Shown piece after piece: positions 16,991 through 25,307 of a stretch of 64,000 bases of DNA. Numbering within the stretch: the stretch's first letter is position 1; each line of letters starts with the position of its first letter. A program made the position numbers and the translations under genes. The notes under the pieces were generated by a model, which ran no database searches, had not been told where the DNA came from, and saw only the letters and a list, made by a program, of their open reading frames with translations. The DNA is taken from NCBI RefSeq assembly GCF_002160985.1, contig NZ_NFLQ01000007.1, forward strand, positions 1 to 64,000, in the 5' to 3' direction. The DNA comes from Lachnoclostridium sp. An118. GTDB taxonomy: Bacteria; Bacillota; Clostridia; Lachnospirales; Lachnospiraceae.

Positions 16991-18100
16991 ATGAAGAAGA
17001 GAGTGTTAGCGGCACTTTTATGTATGGCCATGACAACAGCTATGCTGGCAGGATGCGGCCAGGAGTCGTCCACGGAGGAGGACACTGCTCAGGAGTCCTC
17101 AGACGAGACAACCGACGAGGCGGCAGAGGATGTGGAGGCAGAGCCGGTGGAGACAAGGACCGTGTATGTGACACCCCAGTGGGTGCAGAGTGCGCTGAAC
17201 GGTGACCAGGAGGGATACGAAGATATCCTGATCGCGGAGGTAGGCTACGGCGACGTGGCGGACTGCGTGTCCTACAATGAGGGACATGTCCCGGGCGCCA
17301 TCTATGTAGATAACTGTGAGGTGGAAGACGCCACAGGAAGCGAGGAGGGTGCATACAACCTGCTGGCAGCGGACGAAGTAGTTTCAAATATGCTGGACCA
17401 TGGTATCACAAAGGATACAAAGGTGGTCCTCTACGGAGCGGACGTCAGCGGTACGGCCAGACAGGCATTTGCCTATCTGTGGGCAGGCGTTGAGGATGTA
17501 AAGATCATCAACGGCGGCATTGACGCATGGACAGAGGCAGGATATGATACAGAGACAGATGTAAACGAAGGTGAGGCGGCAGATGACTTCGGCGTAGAAG
17601 CTCCCGCACATCCGGAGTACCGTCTGGACATTGCGGACGCAAAGGCGAAGCTGGAGAGTGGCGATGAGAACTTTAAGCTGGTCAGCATCCGCAGCGAGGA
17701 AGAGTGGCTTGGAGAGACAAGCGGATACAACTACATTGACAGAGCAGGCGAGCCGGAGGGCGCCGTTTGGGGCAAGGGCTCAGACTCCTCTACAGATGTG
17801 GACCAGTTCCTCAACGATGACGGGACAGTGAAGGACCTGGCAGGCTTTGAGGAGGTGTGGGCAGACTGTGACTTCACACTGGACAACGAGCTTTCCTTCT
17901 ACTGCGGCACAGGCTGGAGAGCAAGTGTTCCCTTCCTTGTCCTTTACGAGAATGGCTACGACAGCATTTCCGTATATGACGGTGGATGGTATGAGTGGCA
18001 GATGCATGACGATTATCCGGTACAGGTAGGCGACCCTGCCAGTGATGACTGTGAGCACACGACAGTAGGCGAGCTGCCGACAGATAAAGCTGCTGAGTAA
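16991..18100 (+). CDS. exported rhodanese (sulfurtransferase) lipoprotein 1
   Basis: 369 residues. Signal peptide of type II with lipobox LAGC, so Cys22 should be lipidated and the protein held outside the membrane. An acidic linker (about 23-55) leads to two rhodanese domains. The first (about 60-190) has LYGADVSGTARQ where the loop cysteine should be and is probably inactive. The second (about 205-350) has Cys305 in the loop CGTGWRAS. This tandem layout matches thiosulfate sulfurtransferases such as YnjE. It would pass sulfane sulfur outside the cell. It has its own promoter and is followed by a strong terminator, so it is transcribed more than the genes after it. Confidence 0.88.
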   Translation: MKKRVLAALLCMAMTTAMLAGCGQESSTEEDTAQESSDETTDEAAEDVEAEPVETRTVYVTPQWVQSALNGDQEGYEDILIAEVGYGDVADCVSYNEGHVPGAIYVDNCEVEDATGSEEGAYNLLAADEVVSNMLDHGITKDTKVVLYGADVSGTARQAFAYLWAGVEDVKIINGGIDAWTEAGYDTETDVNEGEAADDFGVEAPAHPEYRLDIADAKAKLESGDENFKLVSIRSEEEWLGETSGYNYIDRAGEPEGAVWGKGSDSSTDVDQFLNDDGTVKDLAGFEEVWADCDFTLDNELSFYCGTGWRASVPFLVLYENGYDSISVYDGGWYEWQMHDDYPVQVGDPASDDCEHTTVGELPTDKAAE

Positions 18101-18142
18101 AAAGCTGCCGAATCATAATCTGCCGAATGATGAGCAGGATGT

Positions 18143-18180
18143 AAAAAGCGCTGCCGTTTAACCTGACGGCAGCGCTTTTT
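18143..18180 (+). terminator. terminator after rhodanese lipoprotein 1
   Basis: A perfect 15-bp stem: AAAAAGCGCTGCCGT (18143-18157) pairs with 18166-18180, loop 8 nt, ending in TTTTT. The A-run on the left makes it work on both strands. No promoter is obvious between it and the next gene at 18219, so read-through may supply the downstream genes. Confidence 0.9.
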
Positions 18181-18218
18181 CTCTCGGAAAAACATCGTGA
18201 CAAAAGCTGGAGGAGACA

Positions 18219-18653
18219 ATGAAAAAGATAGCATATATCCTGGCGCTGGCCCTGGAGATCGCGGCCTTTGCCGGCGCCTGGATCATACATTATTTTGCGA
18301 GACGAAAGCTGGGGATGGTCAGATACCTGAACTACAAAAACATGTCCTGGGAGAGGGATTACCCTGTGGATGCGCTGAAGGCGGCGTGCGTGGCAGCGGC
18401 TGTGGTACTGACTGTCCTTGTGCTTCTTCTTTTCGTGAAAAAGAGGAAGGAGGCATCCAGGCTGACAGCTGCCATGAACGTATGCATGGTAATGCTGACA
18501 GCGCTGTACGCGGGATATACCCTGGGGTGCTCTGCGGAGGTTATGTCAGATTACTATTTTATCAGTATTCTCTTTCTCCTGGCAGCAGCGGTCCAGCTCC
18601 TCAAGACCGGGATTGCTGTGCTGATGTCCGGGAGAAAGAATGAGGGAACGTAA
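18219..18653 (+). CDS. small integral membrane protein of unknown function
   Basis: 144 residues that I do not recognise. Hydrophobic segments are visible at about 5-25, 52-72, 85-103 and 112-132, so probably four membrane spans, with a hydrophilic loop at about 28-48 rich in Lys, Tyr and Trp. ATG 18219 follows GGAGGAG. The end overlaps the start of the TVP38-family gene by 14 bp, so the two are coupled and it may be a partner of that transporter-like protein. Confidence 0.7.
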   Translation: MKKIAYILALALEIAAFAGAWIIHYFARRKLGMVRYLNYKNMSWERDYPVDALKAACVAAAVVLTVLVLLLFVKKRKEASRLTAAMNVCMVMLTALYAGYTLGCSAEVMSDYYFISILFLLAAAVQLLKTGIAVLMSGRKNEGT

Positions 18654-19338
18654 AGTGAAGAACAAAAAGCTCTGGATCTTTGCCGGCCTCATACTGCTGG
18701 TCCTGATCCTCGATCATGTGTTCAGATGGTCCGACTATCTGGGGGATACGGACAACCTGGCTTTTCTGAAAAATATGATACGGGATAATCTGGCAGGGGC
18801 CATTGCCATCTACATGGCGGTGACAGTTATAGGGAGTGTCGTCCTGGCCCTCCCTGGTGTCACCTTTGCCATACTGGCGGGACTCTTGTTCGGACCGGTG
18901 CTGGGCACGGTGCTGTGCGCCGTGGCCGCCACAGCCGGGGCGGTGCTGGCATTCCTGGCAGGGAGATTTTTCCTGCGGGACAGCATAAGGCCGGCGGCCA
19001 TGAAGAACAGATACCTGAAAAAGTGGCTCTTTGACGAGTCCGGGAAGAACCAGATATTTGTCCTCATGGTCACCAGGCTTGTGCCAGTCTTCCCCTACAA
19101 TCTCCAGAATTTTGCCTACGGCGTGACGGACATTGGCTTTGGCACCTACACGGTGGGATCCTTTGTGTTCATGATCCCCGGGACGGCCATGTACACGGTC
19201 GGCACGGCGGGGCTTGCGGATGCAGAAAACAGGATGCTGTACATAGGGGTTGCCCTGGCCATAGCGGTGGTGGTTGTTTTTGCCGGGATCATTTTAAAGA
19301 AAAAGTATATACAGGAGGAGCCGGATGAATCAGAATAA
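18640..19338 (+). CDS. TVP38/TMEM64 (DedA-like) membrane protein 1
   Basis: 232 residues with about six membrane segments. The family core is seen at about 75-175: VVLALPGVTFAILAGLLFGP, then FLAGRF, and FVLMVTRLVPVFPYNLQNFAYG, the last matching the conserved helix-loop motif of the SNARE-associated/VTT domain. Members move lipids or small molecules by a mechanism still debated. In E. coli two such proteins, YdjX and YdjZ, share an operon with a peroxidase-like protein and the rhodanese YnjE. Here too two copies flank an Fe-S protein and precede an AhpD-like gene. Confidence 0.9.
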   Translation: MRERKVKNKKLWIFAGLILLVLILDHVFRWSDYLGDTDNLAFLKNMIRDNLAGAIAIYMAVTVIGSVVLALPGVTFAILAGLLFGPVLGTVLCAVAATAGAVLAFLAGRFFLRDSIRPAAMKNRYLKKWLFDESGKNQIFVLMVTRLVPVFPYNLQNFAYGVTDIGFGTYTVGSFVFMIPGTAMYTVGTAGLADAENRMLYIGVALAIAVVVVFAGIILKKKYIQEEPDESE

Positions 19339-20314
19339 GAAGACAGCGGATCCATCTGCCTGCGTGCATTGCCATCTGTGTCAGAAAAGCTGCGTCTTTC
19401 TTGGAAAATACGGGATTGATATCGGTGACACGGAAAGGCTGCGGGAGCTGGCCATGCACTGCTTTCTCTGCGGAAAATGTACCCGGGTCTGCCCCAGGGG
19501 GATTGACGGCCGGGACGCGATCCTTGAGATGCGCCGGCAGGCGGCAGAGGAGAATAAGGGCAGGCCAAAGGAGAAGGGCTATGGCATGCTGCTCTGGGAA
19601 AAGAGGGACTACTGCTTTCGGAATTACAAAAACGCGGAGGGAAAAAGCGTGCTCTTTCCCGGCTGCAACTTCCCCTCCTTCTACCCGGAGACCACCAGGT
19701 ACCTGGCCAGGCTGCTGCGTGAGAGAGCCGGCATGGGCACGGTCTTCGACTGCTGTGGGAAGCCGGTGGCCGAGCTGGGCATGCAGGCCGGGGAAGCGCG
19801 TATCCTGGCGGGAATAGATAAGCGTCTGGAGCAGGCAGGCGTGGAGGAGGTGGTCATGCTCTGCCCCAACTGCTACCATTTTCTTAAGGGGCGTCTGCGG
19901 GCCAAGGTGACGGATATCTACAGCAAGCTGCAGGAGCTGGGGCTGGGACAGAGGGTCCCCGGACATCTCAAGGTCTTTCCCCCCTGCCCGGACCGGAGGG
20001 ACAAAGAGCTCCTGGGGAAGATACGCCCCTTCCTGGAGGAAGAACCCTTGGTGGAGGAGGATGTGCAGTGCTGCGGCCTCGGGGGATGCGCCAGTGTGAG
20101 AGAACCCCGTCTCGCGGCGGAACTGACAGAGCCTCTGGACAGAGAGGAGGCCGTCTGCACCTACTGTGCCTCCTGCAGCGGCGCGTTCACGAGAAAGGGA
20201 TACAGGGCAGAGCATCTGCTCCTGAAGATACTGGGAAGGGAGGAGACGCCGGACACAAAGCGGTCCCTTCTCAACAGAGCAAGGTCAGCATATTGGAGGG
20301 AGAAAAAGAGATGA
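19325..20314 (+). CDS. (Fe-S)-binding oxidoreductase subunit, HdrD/GlpC-like
   Basis: 329 residues. The N-terminus has two 4Fe-4S ferredoxin motifs (CVHCHLCQKSC and CFLCGKCTRVC). The rest has CCG-type cysteine motifs: CCGKP, CPNCYHF, CCGLGGC and CTYCASCSG, as in the subunits of heterodisulfide reductase and glycerol-3-phosphate dehydrogenase that handle disulfides or quinones. It is cytoplasmic, with no membrane span, and overlaps its neighbours at both ends (14 bp before, 4 bp after). It most likely moves electrons for the membrane proteins on either side or for the radical SAM step. Partner unknown. Confidence 0.88.
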   Translation: MNQNKKTADPSACVHCHLCQKSCVFLGKYGIDIGDTERLRELAMHCFLCGKCTRVCPRGIDGRDAILEMRRQAAEENKGRPKEKGYGMLLWEKRDYCFRNYKNAEGKSVLFPGCNFPSFYPETTRYLARLLRERAGMGTVFDCCGKPVAELGMQAGEARILAGIDKRLEQAGVEEVVMLCPNCYHFLKGRLRAKVTDIYSKLQELGLGQRVPGHLKVFPPCPDRRDKELLGKIRPFLEEEPLVEEDVQCCGLGGCASVREPRLAAELTEPLDREEAVCTYCASCSGAFTRKGYRAEHLLLKILGREETPDTKRSLLNRARSAYWREKKR

Positions 20315-21018
20315 AACAGAAAAACTGGATAAAAAAGGTGATCATCCTTGTGGTCATCCTTGCGGGTGTGGCGGTCTACTTTCTTGTGCCGCCTGTGAAG
20401 AGCAGTATGAACCGGGTGTTTGGCATGTTCGCCAGCGGCGATTTTGACGTGGTCAGAGACTTCGTGGCATCCTACGGGGGCTGGGCGGCTCTGGTGTCCT
20501 TTATGCTCATGATCTTTCAGTCTGTGGCGGCTCCGCTGCCTGCCTTCCTGCTGACCCTGGCCAACGCCAATCTGTTTGGCTGGTGGCAGGGCGCCATCCT
20601 CTCCTGGAGCAGCGCTATGGCTGGGGCAGCGGTGTGCTTCTTCATTGCCAGGATCCTGGGCCGTGATGTGGCGGAGAGGCTGACCAGCAAGGCAGGGATT
20701 GTCCAGATAGACACATTTTTTGAGAAGTACGGGAGGAACACCATCCTGATCTGCCGCCTTCTTCCCTTTGTGTCGTTCGACATCGTGAGCTATGCGGCGG
20801 GACTTACATCCATGTCCTTTAAATCCTTTTTTATCGCCACTGGAATCGGACAGCTGCCAGCTACCCTTGTGTACTCCTACGTGGGAGGTATGCTGACGGG
20901 AGGCGCCCAGCTCCTGATGACGGGACTTTTGATCCTGTTTGCACTGTCGGCGCTGGTCGTGATGTTGCGAAAGATATATATGGACAGACAGAAAAGACAA
21001 AAAGGAGGAAATGAGTAA
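20311..21018 (+). CDS. TVP38/TMEM64 (DedA-like) membrane protein 2
   Basis: 235 residues from ATG 20311, chosen because GGAGGG at 20295-20300 precedes it; an upstream in-frame extension runs through the previous gene and is rejected. It has about five or six membrane segments with the VTT-domain motif ILICRLLPFVSFDIVSYAAG and an N-terminal span near residues 8-25. It differs from copy 1 over most of its length. It overlaps the Fe-S gene at the start and the AhpD-like gene at the stop, so all are translated together. Confidence 0.9.
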   Translation: MKQKNWIKKVIILVVILAGVAVYFLVPPVKSSMNRVFGMFASGDFDVVRDFVASYGGWAALVSFMLMIFQSVAAPLPAFLLTLANANLFGWWQGAILSWSSAMAGAAVCFFIARILGRDVAERLTSKAGIVQIDTFFEKYGRNTILICRLLPFVSFDIVSYAAGLTSMSFKSFFIATGIGQLPATLVYSYVGGMLTGGAQLLMTGLLILFALSALVVMLRKIYMDRQKRQKGGNE

Positions 21019-21350
21019 TGGAAACCTATTACAACCCGGAGGATCTTGCGAAATTTGGCACTATTGGAGAGGAGGCCCCCCAGCTGGCGGAGAAATTCTT
21101 TGACTACTACGGCGCTGTGTTTGCGGAGGGAGCCCTGACAGCCAGGGAGAAATCCCTTATCGCCCTGGCGGTGGCCCATGCGGTGCAGTGTCCCTACTGC
21201 ATCGACTCCTACACCAACGATTGCCTGAATAAGGGAGTCAGCGAGGAGCAGATGACAGAGGCCGTCCACGTGGCGGCGGCGATCCGCGGCGGAGCCACGC
21301 TGGTACACGGCGTGCAGATGAAAAATATCGTGAAGAAGCTGGAGTTATAA
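21018..21350 (+). CDS. AhpD/carboxymuconolactone decarboxylase-like peroxidase-type protein
   Basis: 110 residues, all one CMD domain. The redox-active pair is in CPYCIDSYTND, with the conserved His in VHVAAAIRGGATLVHG. This subgroup is the one placed next to ArsS genes and called arsenosugar-associated peroxidase-like; E. coli YnjA is similar. It may reduce a peroxide or a disulfide, or act as a thiol relay to the radical SAM enzyme. The ATG overlaps the stop of the TVP38 gene (TAATG) and the ArsS-family gene starts 4 bp after its stop. Confidence 0.88.
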   Translation: METYYNPEDLAKFGTIGEEAPQLAEKFFDYYGAVFAEGALTAREKSLIALAVAHAVQCPYCIDSYTNDCLNKGVSEEQMTEAVHVAAAIRGGATLVHGVQMKNIVKKLEL

Positions 21351-21354
21351 GAGT

Positions 21355-22341
21355 ATGAGTCAGGCGCTGGAAGATTTAAGAGAACTGAAGAGCATCCCGG
21401 ATTTTGAGGACAGAGTTGCCGGGGAGGAGTATAAGTACACGACAGATAAGCTGGAGGTCGTGCAGATCAATGTGGGAAAAGTGTGTAACCTGGCCTGCAG
21501 GCACTGCCATGTGGAGGCGGGCCCTGCAAGGACAGAAGTCATGGACCGGAAGGCGATGGAGGCCTGTCTTGCAGTGTGCAGGGAACAGAAGGTGGCGACC
21601 ATCGATATCACCGGGGGAGCGCCGGAGATGAACCCGGATTTCGAGTGGCTTGTGGAGGAAGCCTGCAAAATATGCGGGCACGTCATCGTCCGCACTAACC
21701 TGGTCATCCTGCAGGAGGAAAAGTACAGGCATCTGCCGGAGTTTTACGCGGACCACAGGGTGGAGGTAGTCTGCTCCCTTCCCTACTACAGGGCCAAGGA
21801 GATGAACCGGGTCAGGGGAGAGGGTACCTTTGAGATGGCTATTGAGGTGATACGCAGGCTCAATGAGCTGGGCTACGGCAAAGAGAAGGACCTGGTACTG
21901 AACATGGTGTACAATCCTGCCGGGGCCTTTTTCCCGCCGGTGCAGGAGGCCATGGAAAAGGAGTACAAGGCAAAGCTGTGGAAGGACTACGGCATAGTGT
22001 TCAACCATCTTTTCACTATCACCAACAATCCCATGGGGCGCTTTGAGGCCTTTTTAAAGAGGAGCGGCAACCTGGAGAGCTATATGAAGAAGCTCTCAGA
22101 TGCGTTCAACGATGCCACGCTGGCCGGCCTCATGTGCCGGTTCCAGATTTCCGTGGGCTACGACGGCCAGGTCTACGACTGTGACTTTAACCAGGCGGCG
22201 GACTTGCCGGTAGCGACAGGGGAGACCATCTTTGACATGGTGGGAAAGCCCTATAAGAAAAGGAAAATCTGCATGGCAAACCACTGCTACGGCTGCACAG
22301 CCGGGCAGGGCTCCAGCTGTGGCGGGGCCACAGAGCAGTAA
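21355..22341 (+). CDS. arsS: ArsS-family radical SAM protein
   Basis: 328 residues. The radical SAM cluster motif is CNLACRHC (Cys44, Cys48, Cys51), followed by HVEAGPARTE, a signature of ArsS. The C-terminal cysteine domain keeps YDCDFNQ and ends with Cys306, Cys311, Cys314 and Cys322 in CYGCTAGQGSSCGG. Some members have selenocysteine; here all are Cys. In characterised systems ArsS attaches a 5'-deoxyadenosyl group to dimethylarsenite made by ArsM. No ArsM is in this window, so the acceptor here may be another sulfur, selenium or metalloid species. Flanked by the AhpD-like and C_GCAxxG_C_C genes. Confidence 0.9.
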   Translation: MSQALEDLRELKSIPDFEDRVAGEEYKYTTDKLEVVQINVGKVCNLACRHCHVEAGPARTEVMDRKAMEACLAVCREQKVATIDITGGAPEMNPDFEWLVEEACKICGHVIVRTNLVILQEEKYRHLPEFYADHRVEVVCSLPYYRAKEMNRVRGEGTFEMAIEVIRRLNELGYGKEKDLVLNMVYNPAGAFFPPVQEAMEKEYKAKLWKDYGIVFNHLFTITNNPMGRFEAFLKRSGNLESYMKKLSDAFNDATLAGLMCRFQISVGYDGQVYDCDFNQAADLPVATGETIFDMVGKPYKKRKICMANHCYGCTAGQGSSCGGATEQ

Positions 22342-22350
22342 GGAGGAAAA

Positions 22351-22779
22351 ATGACAAAAGAGGAGATCAAAAATCTTTTTATGCAGGGCATCGACTGCTC
22401 CCAGGTGGTGACAGGAGCCTTTGCGGAAAAAATGGGCATGACGCAGGAGCAGGCAAGGAAGGTGTCCTCCTGCTTCGGGGGAGGCATGATGTGCGGGGAG
22501 ACCTGCGGGGCGGTGACCGGTGCCCTCATGGTCATCGGCATGGTGTACGGCCACAGCCGGGAGGGAGACCAGTCCCAGAAGGAAATCATGGCGGCGAAGA
22601 CAGGGGAATTTAAAAAGCTCTTTGGAGAGAAATATTCCTCCTGCATCTGCCGGGAGCTTCTGGGACACGATATATCAAAGCCGGGAGAGATGGAGAAGGT
22701 CCTGGAAAAAGGACTCATGTTTGACTTCTGTCCCCGGGTGGTAGAGGACACGATAGACATACTGGAGAAGATTTTATAG
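22351..22779 (+). CDS. C_GCAxxG_C_C family redox protein
   Basis: 142 residues. Members have regularly spaced cysteines and the CGAVTGA core: here GIDCSQVV (Cys16), SSCFGGGMMCGETCGAVTGA (about 47-64), SSCICRELLG (about 99-103) and FCP near the C-terminus. They probably bind a metal or Fe-S cluster, but no reaction is proven. It starts 9 bp after the ArsS-family stop with AGGAGG ahead of the ATG, so it is part of the same message. A role as electron or sulfur carrier for the locus is a guess. Confidence 0.87.
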   Translation: MTKEEIKNLFMQGIDCSQVVTGAFAEKMGMTQEQARKVSSCFGGGMMCGETCGAVTGALMVIGMVYGHSREGDQSQKEIMAAKTGEFKKLFGEKYSSCICRELLGHDISKPGEMEKVLEKGLMFDFCPRVVEDTIDILEKIL

Positions 22780-22781
22780 AC

Positions 22782-24113
22782 ATGAAAAGGGCAGTGATCA
22801 TACTTACAAGAGTTCCCCGGCCGGGGCAGACAAAAACGCGGATGATGCCCCACCTGACAGGGGAACAGTGCGCCCGGCTCCACACCTGTTTCTTAAAGGA
22901 TATAGCCGGACAGTGCCGGGACTGTGAGGCGGACATCTTTGTCAGCTACACCCCCGGGGAGGGGAGAGAAGAGCTGGAACAGGTCCTGGGCCCGGCGGAG
23001 GGCTGGTTCCCCCAGGAGGGGGACAGCCTGGGAGAGCGGATGTACAGAGCCATAGCACAGGCCTTGGGCCGGGGCTGTGGCTCCTGCCTTCTCATAGGGA
23101 CAGATGTGCCGGAGCTTAAAAGAGAAAGCCTGGAGAAGGCGTTTGAGGTCCTGGAGGAGAAGGATGCGGTCTTTGGCAGGACGGTGGACGGTGGATACTA
23201 TCTGGTGGGCATGAAGCGCCCCCTTCGGGAGGCATTTTCCCTGGACTCCTACGGACATGCAAACGTGCTGGAGGAGACCCTGGAAGAGATGAGGAGGGCC
23301 GGCCTTGCGGTGGGCTTTACAGATACTCTGGAGGACATGGACACGCCGGCAGACCTGCGGGGGTACAGGCGGCGGATGACAGAGGATCATGCCCTGAAGA
23401 AAAGCTTTACAGGGAGATATCTGGCAAGGAACAGCCGGATTTCCGTCATCGTCCCCATCTACAACGAGATCCGCACCATCGAGCAGCTGCAGAGACAGCT
23501 GCGGCCTCTCCTTGGCCGGTGCGAGATACTCCTCGTGGACGGAGGGAGCACGGACGGCACCCTGGAGAAGATAGACCCAGCGTTCCGGGTCATCCGCTCC
23601 CCCAAGGGGCGGGCCTTTCAGATGAACGAGGGGGCCAGGCGAAGCAGCGGGGATATCCTCTTTTTTCTCCACTGCGACAGCCAGCTGCCGGACCGCCCGC
23701 TGGAGAGGATACGGAGAGTCATGCGGGATCACCGCGCGGGGTGCTTTGGCATAGCCTTCCACTCAAAAAACTTTTTCATGTTCACCTGCCGGGTGATATC
23801 CAACCACCGGGTAAAGGACAGGAAGGTCATGTTCGGAGACCAGGGCATTTTTGTGGACAGAGACCTCTTCTTTGAGGCCGGCATGTTCCCGGAAATCCCC
23901 ATTATGGAGGATTACCAGTTTTCTCTCACACTGAAGGAGATGGGGATAAAGCTGGGCATGGCGGACAGGCGCATCTACACCTCAGACAGGAGATTCCCGA
24001 AGGGAACCATCCCCAAGCTTAAGCTCATGTGGAAGATGAACCGTCTGAGAAAACTGTATCGGGACGGGATGGACACAGAGGACCTTGCCCGGATGTACCG
24101 GGATGTGAGGTAG
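22782..24113 (+). CDS. fused CofC-like/DUF2064 and GT2 glycosyltransferase
   Basis: 443 residues holding two enzymes that are usually separate in ArsS loci (TIGR04282 and TIGR04283 types). The N-terminal half (about 1-205) is a CofC-like nucleotidyltransferase fold with TRVPRPGQTKTRM and LIGTDVPELKRESLEKA. The C-terminal half (about 220-440) is a GT-A glycosyltransferase: ISVIVPIYNE, ILLVDGGSTDGT, and a DxD-type site in FLHCDSQLPD. The two would activate and transfer a sugar unit. It begins 2 bp after the previous stop. The fusion itself shows that the two steps act on one pathway. Confidence 0.88.
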   Translation: MKRAVIILTRVPRPGQTKTRMMPHLTGEQCARLHTCFLKDIAGQCRDCEADIFVSYTPGEGREELEQVLGPAEGWFPQEGDSLGERMYRAIAQALGRGCGSCLLIGTDVPELKRESLEKAFEVLEEKDAVFGRTVDGGYYLVGMKRPLREAFSLDSYGHANVLEETLEEMRRAGLAVGFTDTLEDMDTPADLRGYRRRMTEDHALKKSFTGRYLARNSRISVIVPIYNEIRTIEQLQRQLRPLLGRCEILLVDGGSTDGTLEKIDPAFRVIRSPKGRAFQMNEGARRSSGDILFFLHCDSQLPDRPLERIRRVMRDHRAGCFGIAFHSKNFFMFTCRVISNHRVKDRKVMFGDQGIFVDRDLFFEAGMFPEIPIMEDYQFSLTLKEMGIKLGMADRRIYTSDRRFPKGTIPKLKLMWKMNRLRKLYRDGMDTEDLARMYRDVR

Positions 24114-24160
24114 GGGTCTGGAGCCCCCCAAAAGGATCAAAGGACAAAGGAGGAGAAGGC

Positions 24161-25234
24161 ATGAGAGCGGACAGACAAAAAAATATGCCAGGGACAGTGG
24201 ATCTGGACCGGACAAAGGGGCTGCAGGCCTATGTGGAGTCGGAGGACTACCGGAGAGCTCTTGGCCTGCCCGCAGCCAGAGAGGAGGAGTATCGTCTCCT
24301 GGCCCAGGGGGAGTACAACAGGAACTATCTGTTTACTCATCCGGTGACGGGGAAAAGGCTGGTGCTCCGGCTTAACTTTGGCAGTCAGATGCATCTGGAG
24401 CATCAGATCGAGTATGAGTACGAGGCTCTAAGGCTGCTGGAGGGCTCCGGCAGGACGCCTCGTCCCCTCTATGTGGACGGCAGCAGGGATGTCCTGCCAT
24501 ACGGGGTCATGGTCATGGAGTATCTGCCGGGGCATGCCCTGGACTATGAGGCAGAGCTCTTCAGGGCGGCAGACTGCCTGGCGGACATCCACAGCGTTCC
24601 GGTGCCATCGGGCCATCATCTGATCCGTCCGGAAAATCCGGTGCGGGCCATTCTGGAGGAGTGTGAGGAGATGGTCCGCACCTATATGGACAGCCCGCTG
24701 GGGGAGCCGGCTAAAAAGAAGAAGATACGGGAGCTCCTCGACCTGGTGTGGCGGGAGGCGGACAGCTTAAGTCCCGCGGAGTATCTCTGCTGCATCAACA
24801 CGGAGCTGAACTCTACAAACTTCCTCATGAACAGCGGGGATGAAAGCGGAGATGAGGGCGGGGACGGGACAGACTATCTCATTGACTGGGAGAAGCCGCT
24901 TTTCGGGGAGCCGGCCCAGGACCTGGGACACTTCCTGGCTCCTACCACCACCTTCTGGAAGACCAATGTGATCCTGGATGAGGGGGAAATGCAGGCCTTC
25001 ACAGAGAGGTACAAGGAGGCGGTGAAGGGCAGATTCAGAACGGACGGGCTGTGGGAGAGGGTGAGCGTCTACATGACGGTCACCTGCCTGAGGGGGATCA
25101 CCTGGTGCGCCATGGCCTGGGTGGAATACCAGCAGCCGGAGCGTGAGCTGGTGAACGAGTCCACCTGGCGGAAGCTGGAGGCATACCTGGACGACAGTTT
25201 TCTTGAGATGATCAGAAGGTTTATCGAGAGATGA
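24161..25234 (+). CDS. aminoglycoside/choline kinase-like phosphotransferase
   Basis: 357 residues from ATG 24161, which follows AAAGGAGGAGAAGG; the in-frame extension to 24029 lies inside the upstream gene and is rejected. Kinase fold of the APH/choline kinase group. The catalytic loop reads CINTELNSTNFLMN, with Asn in place of the usual His and Glu in place of Asp, and the metal-binding motif is LIDWEKPLFG. The GxxN loop near the N-terminus (GEYNRNYLF) is normal. The Glu substitution may lower or change activity. Such kinases accompany glycosyltransferases in ArsS-type loci and probably phosphorylate a sugar or nucleoside. Confidence 0.83.
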   Translation: MRADRQKNMPGTVDLDRTKGLQAYVESEDYRRALGLPAAREEEYRLLAQGEYNRNYLFTHPVTGKRLVLRLNFGSQMHLEHQIEYEYEALRLLEGSGRTPRPLYVDGSRDVLPYGVMVMEYLPGHALDYEAELFRAADCLADIHSVPVPSGHHLIRPENPVRAILEECEEMVRTYMDSPLGEPAKKKKIRELLDLVWREADSLSPAEYLCCINTELNSTNFLMNSGDESGDEGGDGTDYLIDWEKPLFGEPAQDLGHFLAPTTTFWKTNVILDEGEMQAFTERYKEAVKGRFRTDGLWERVSVYMTVTCLRGITWCAMAWVEYQQPERELVNESTWRKLEAYLDDSFLEMIRRFIER

Positions 25235-25249
25235 GAGTCAGAAAACGTT

Positions 25250-25291
25250 TATAGAAGGTATCTATATGGAATATTGTATAAATCTATAGAC
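25250..25291. promoter_or_regulatory. TATAGAC-type operator upstream of rhodanese lipoprotein 2
   Basis: TATAGA (25250-25255) and TCTATA (25261-25266) make an inverted repeat. TCTATAGAC (25283-25291) follows and ends 16 bp before the -35 box. The half-sites and the distance match the block at 16876-16899 before the first rhodanese gene. Confidence 0.48.
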
Positions 25292-25307
25292 AATTCTGAC
25301 AATTCAC

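Noticed and set aside
20068-20310. N-terminal extension of the second TVP38 protein
   Set aside because: It overlaps the Fe-S gene in another frame; the ATG at 20311 has a good ribosome binding site and a normal family start.
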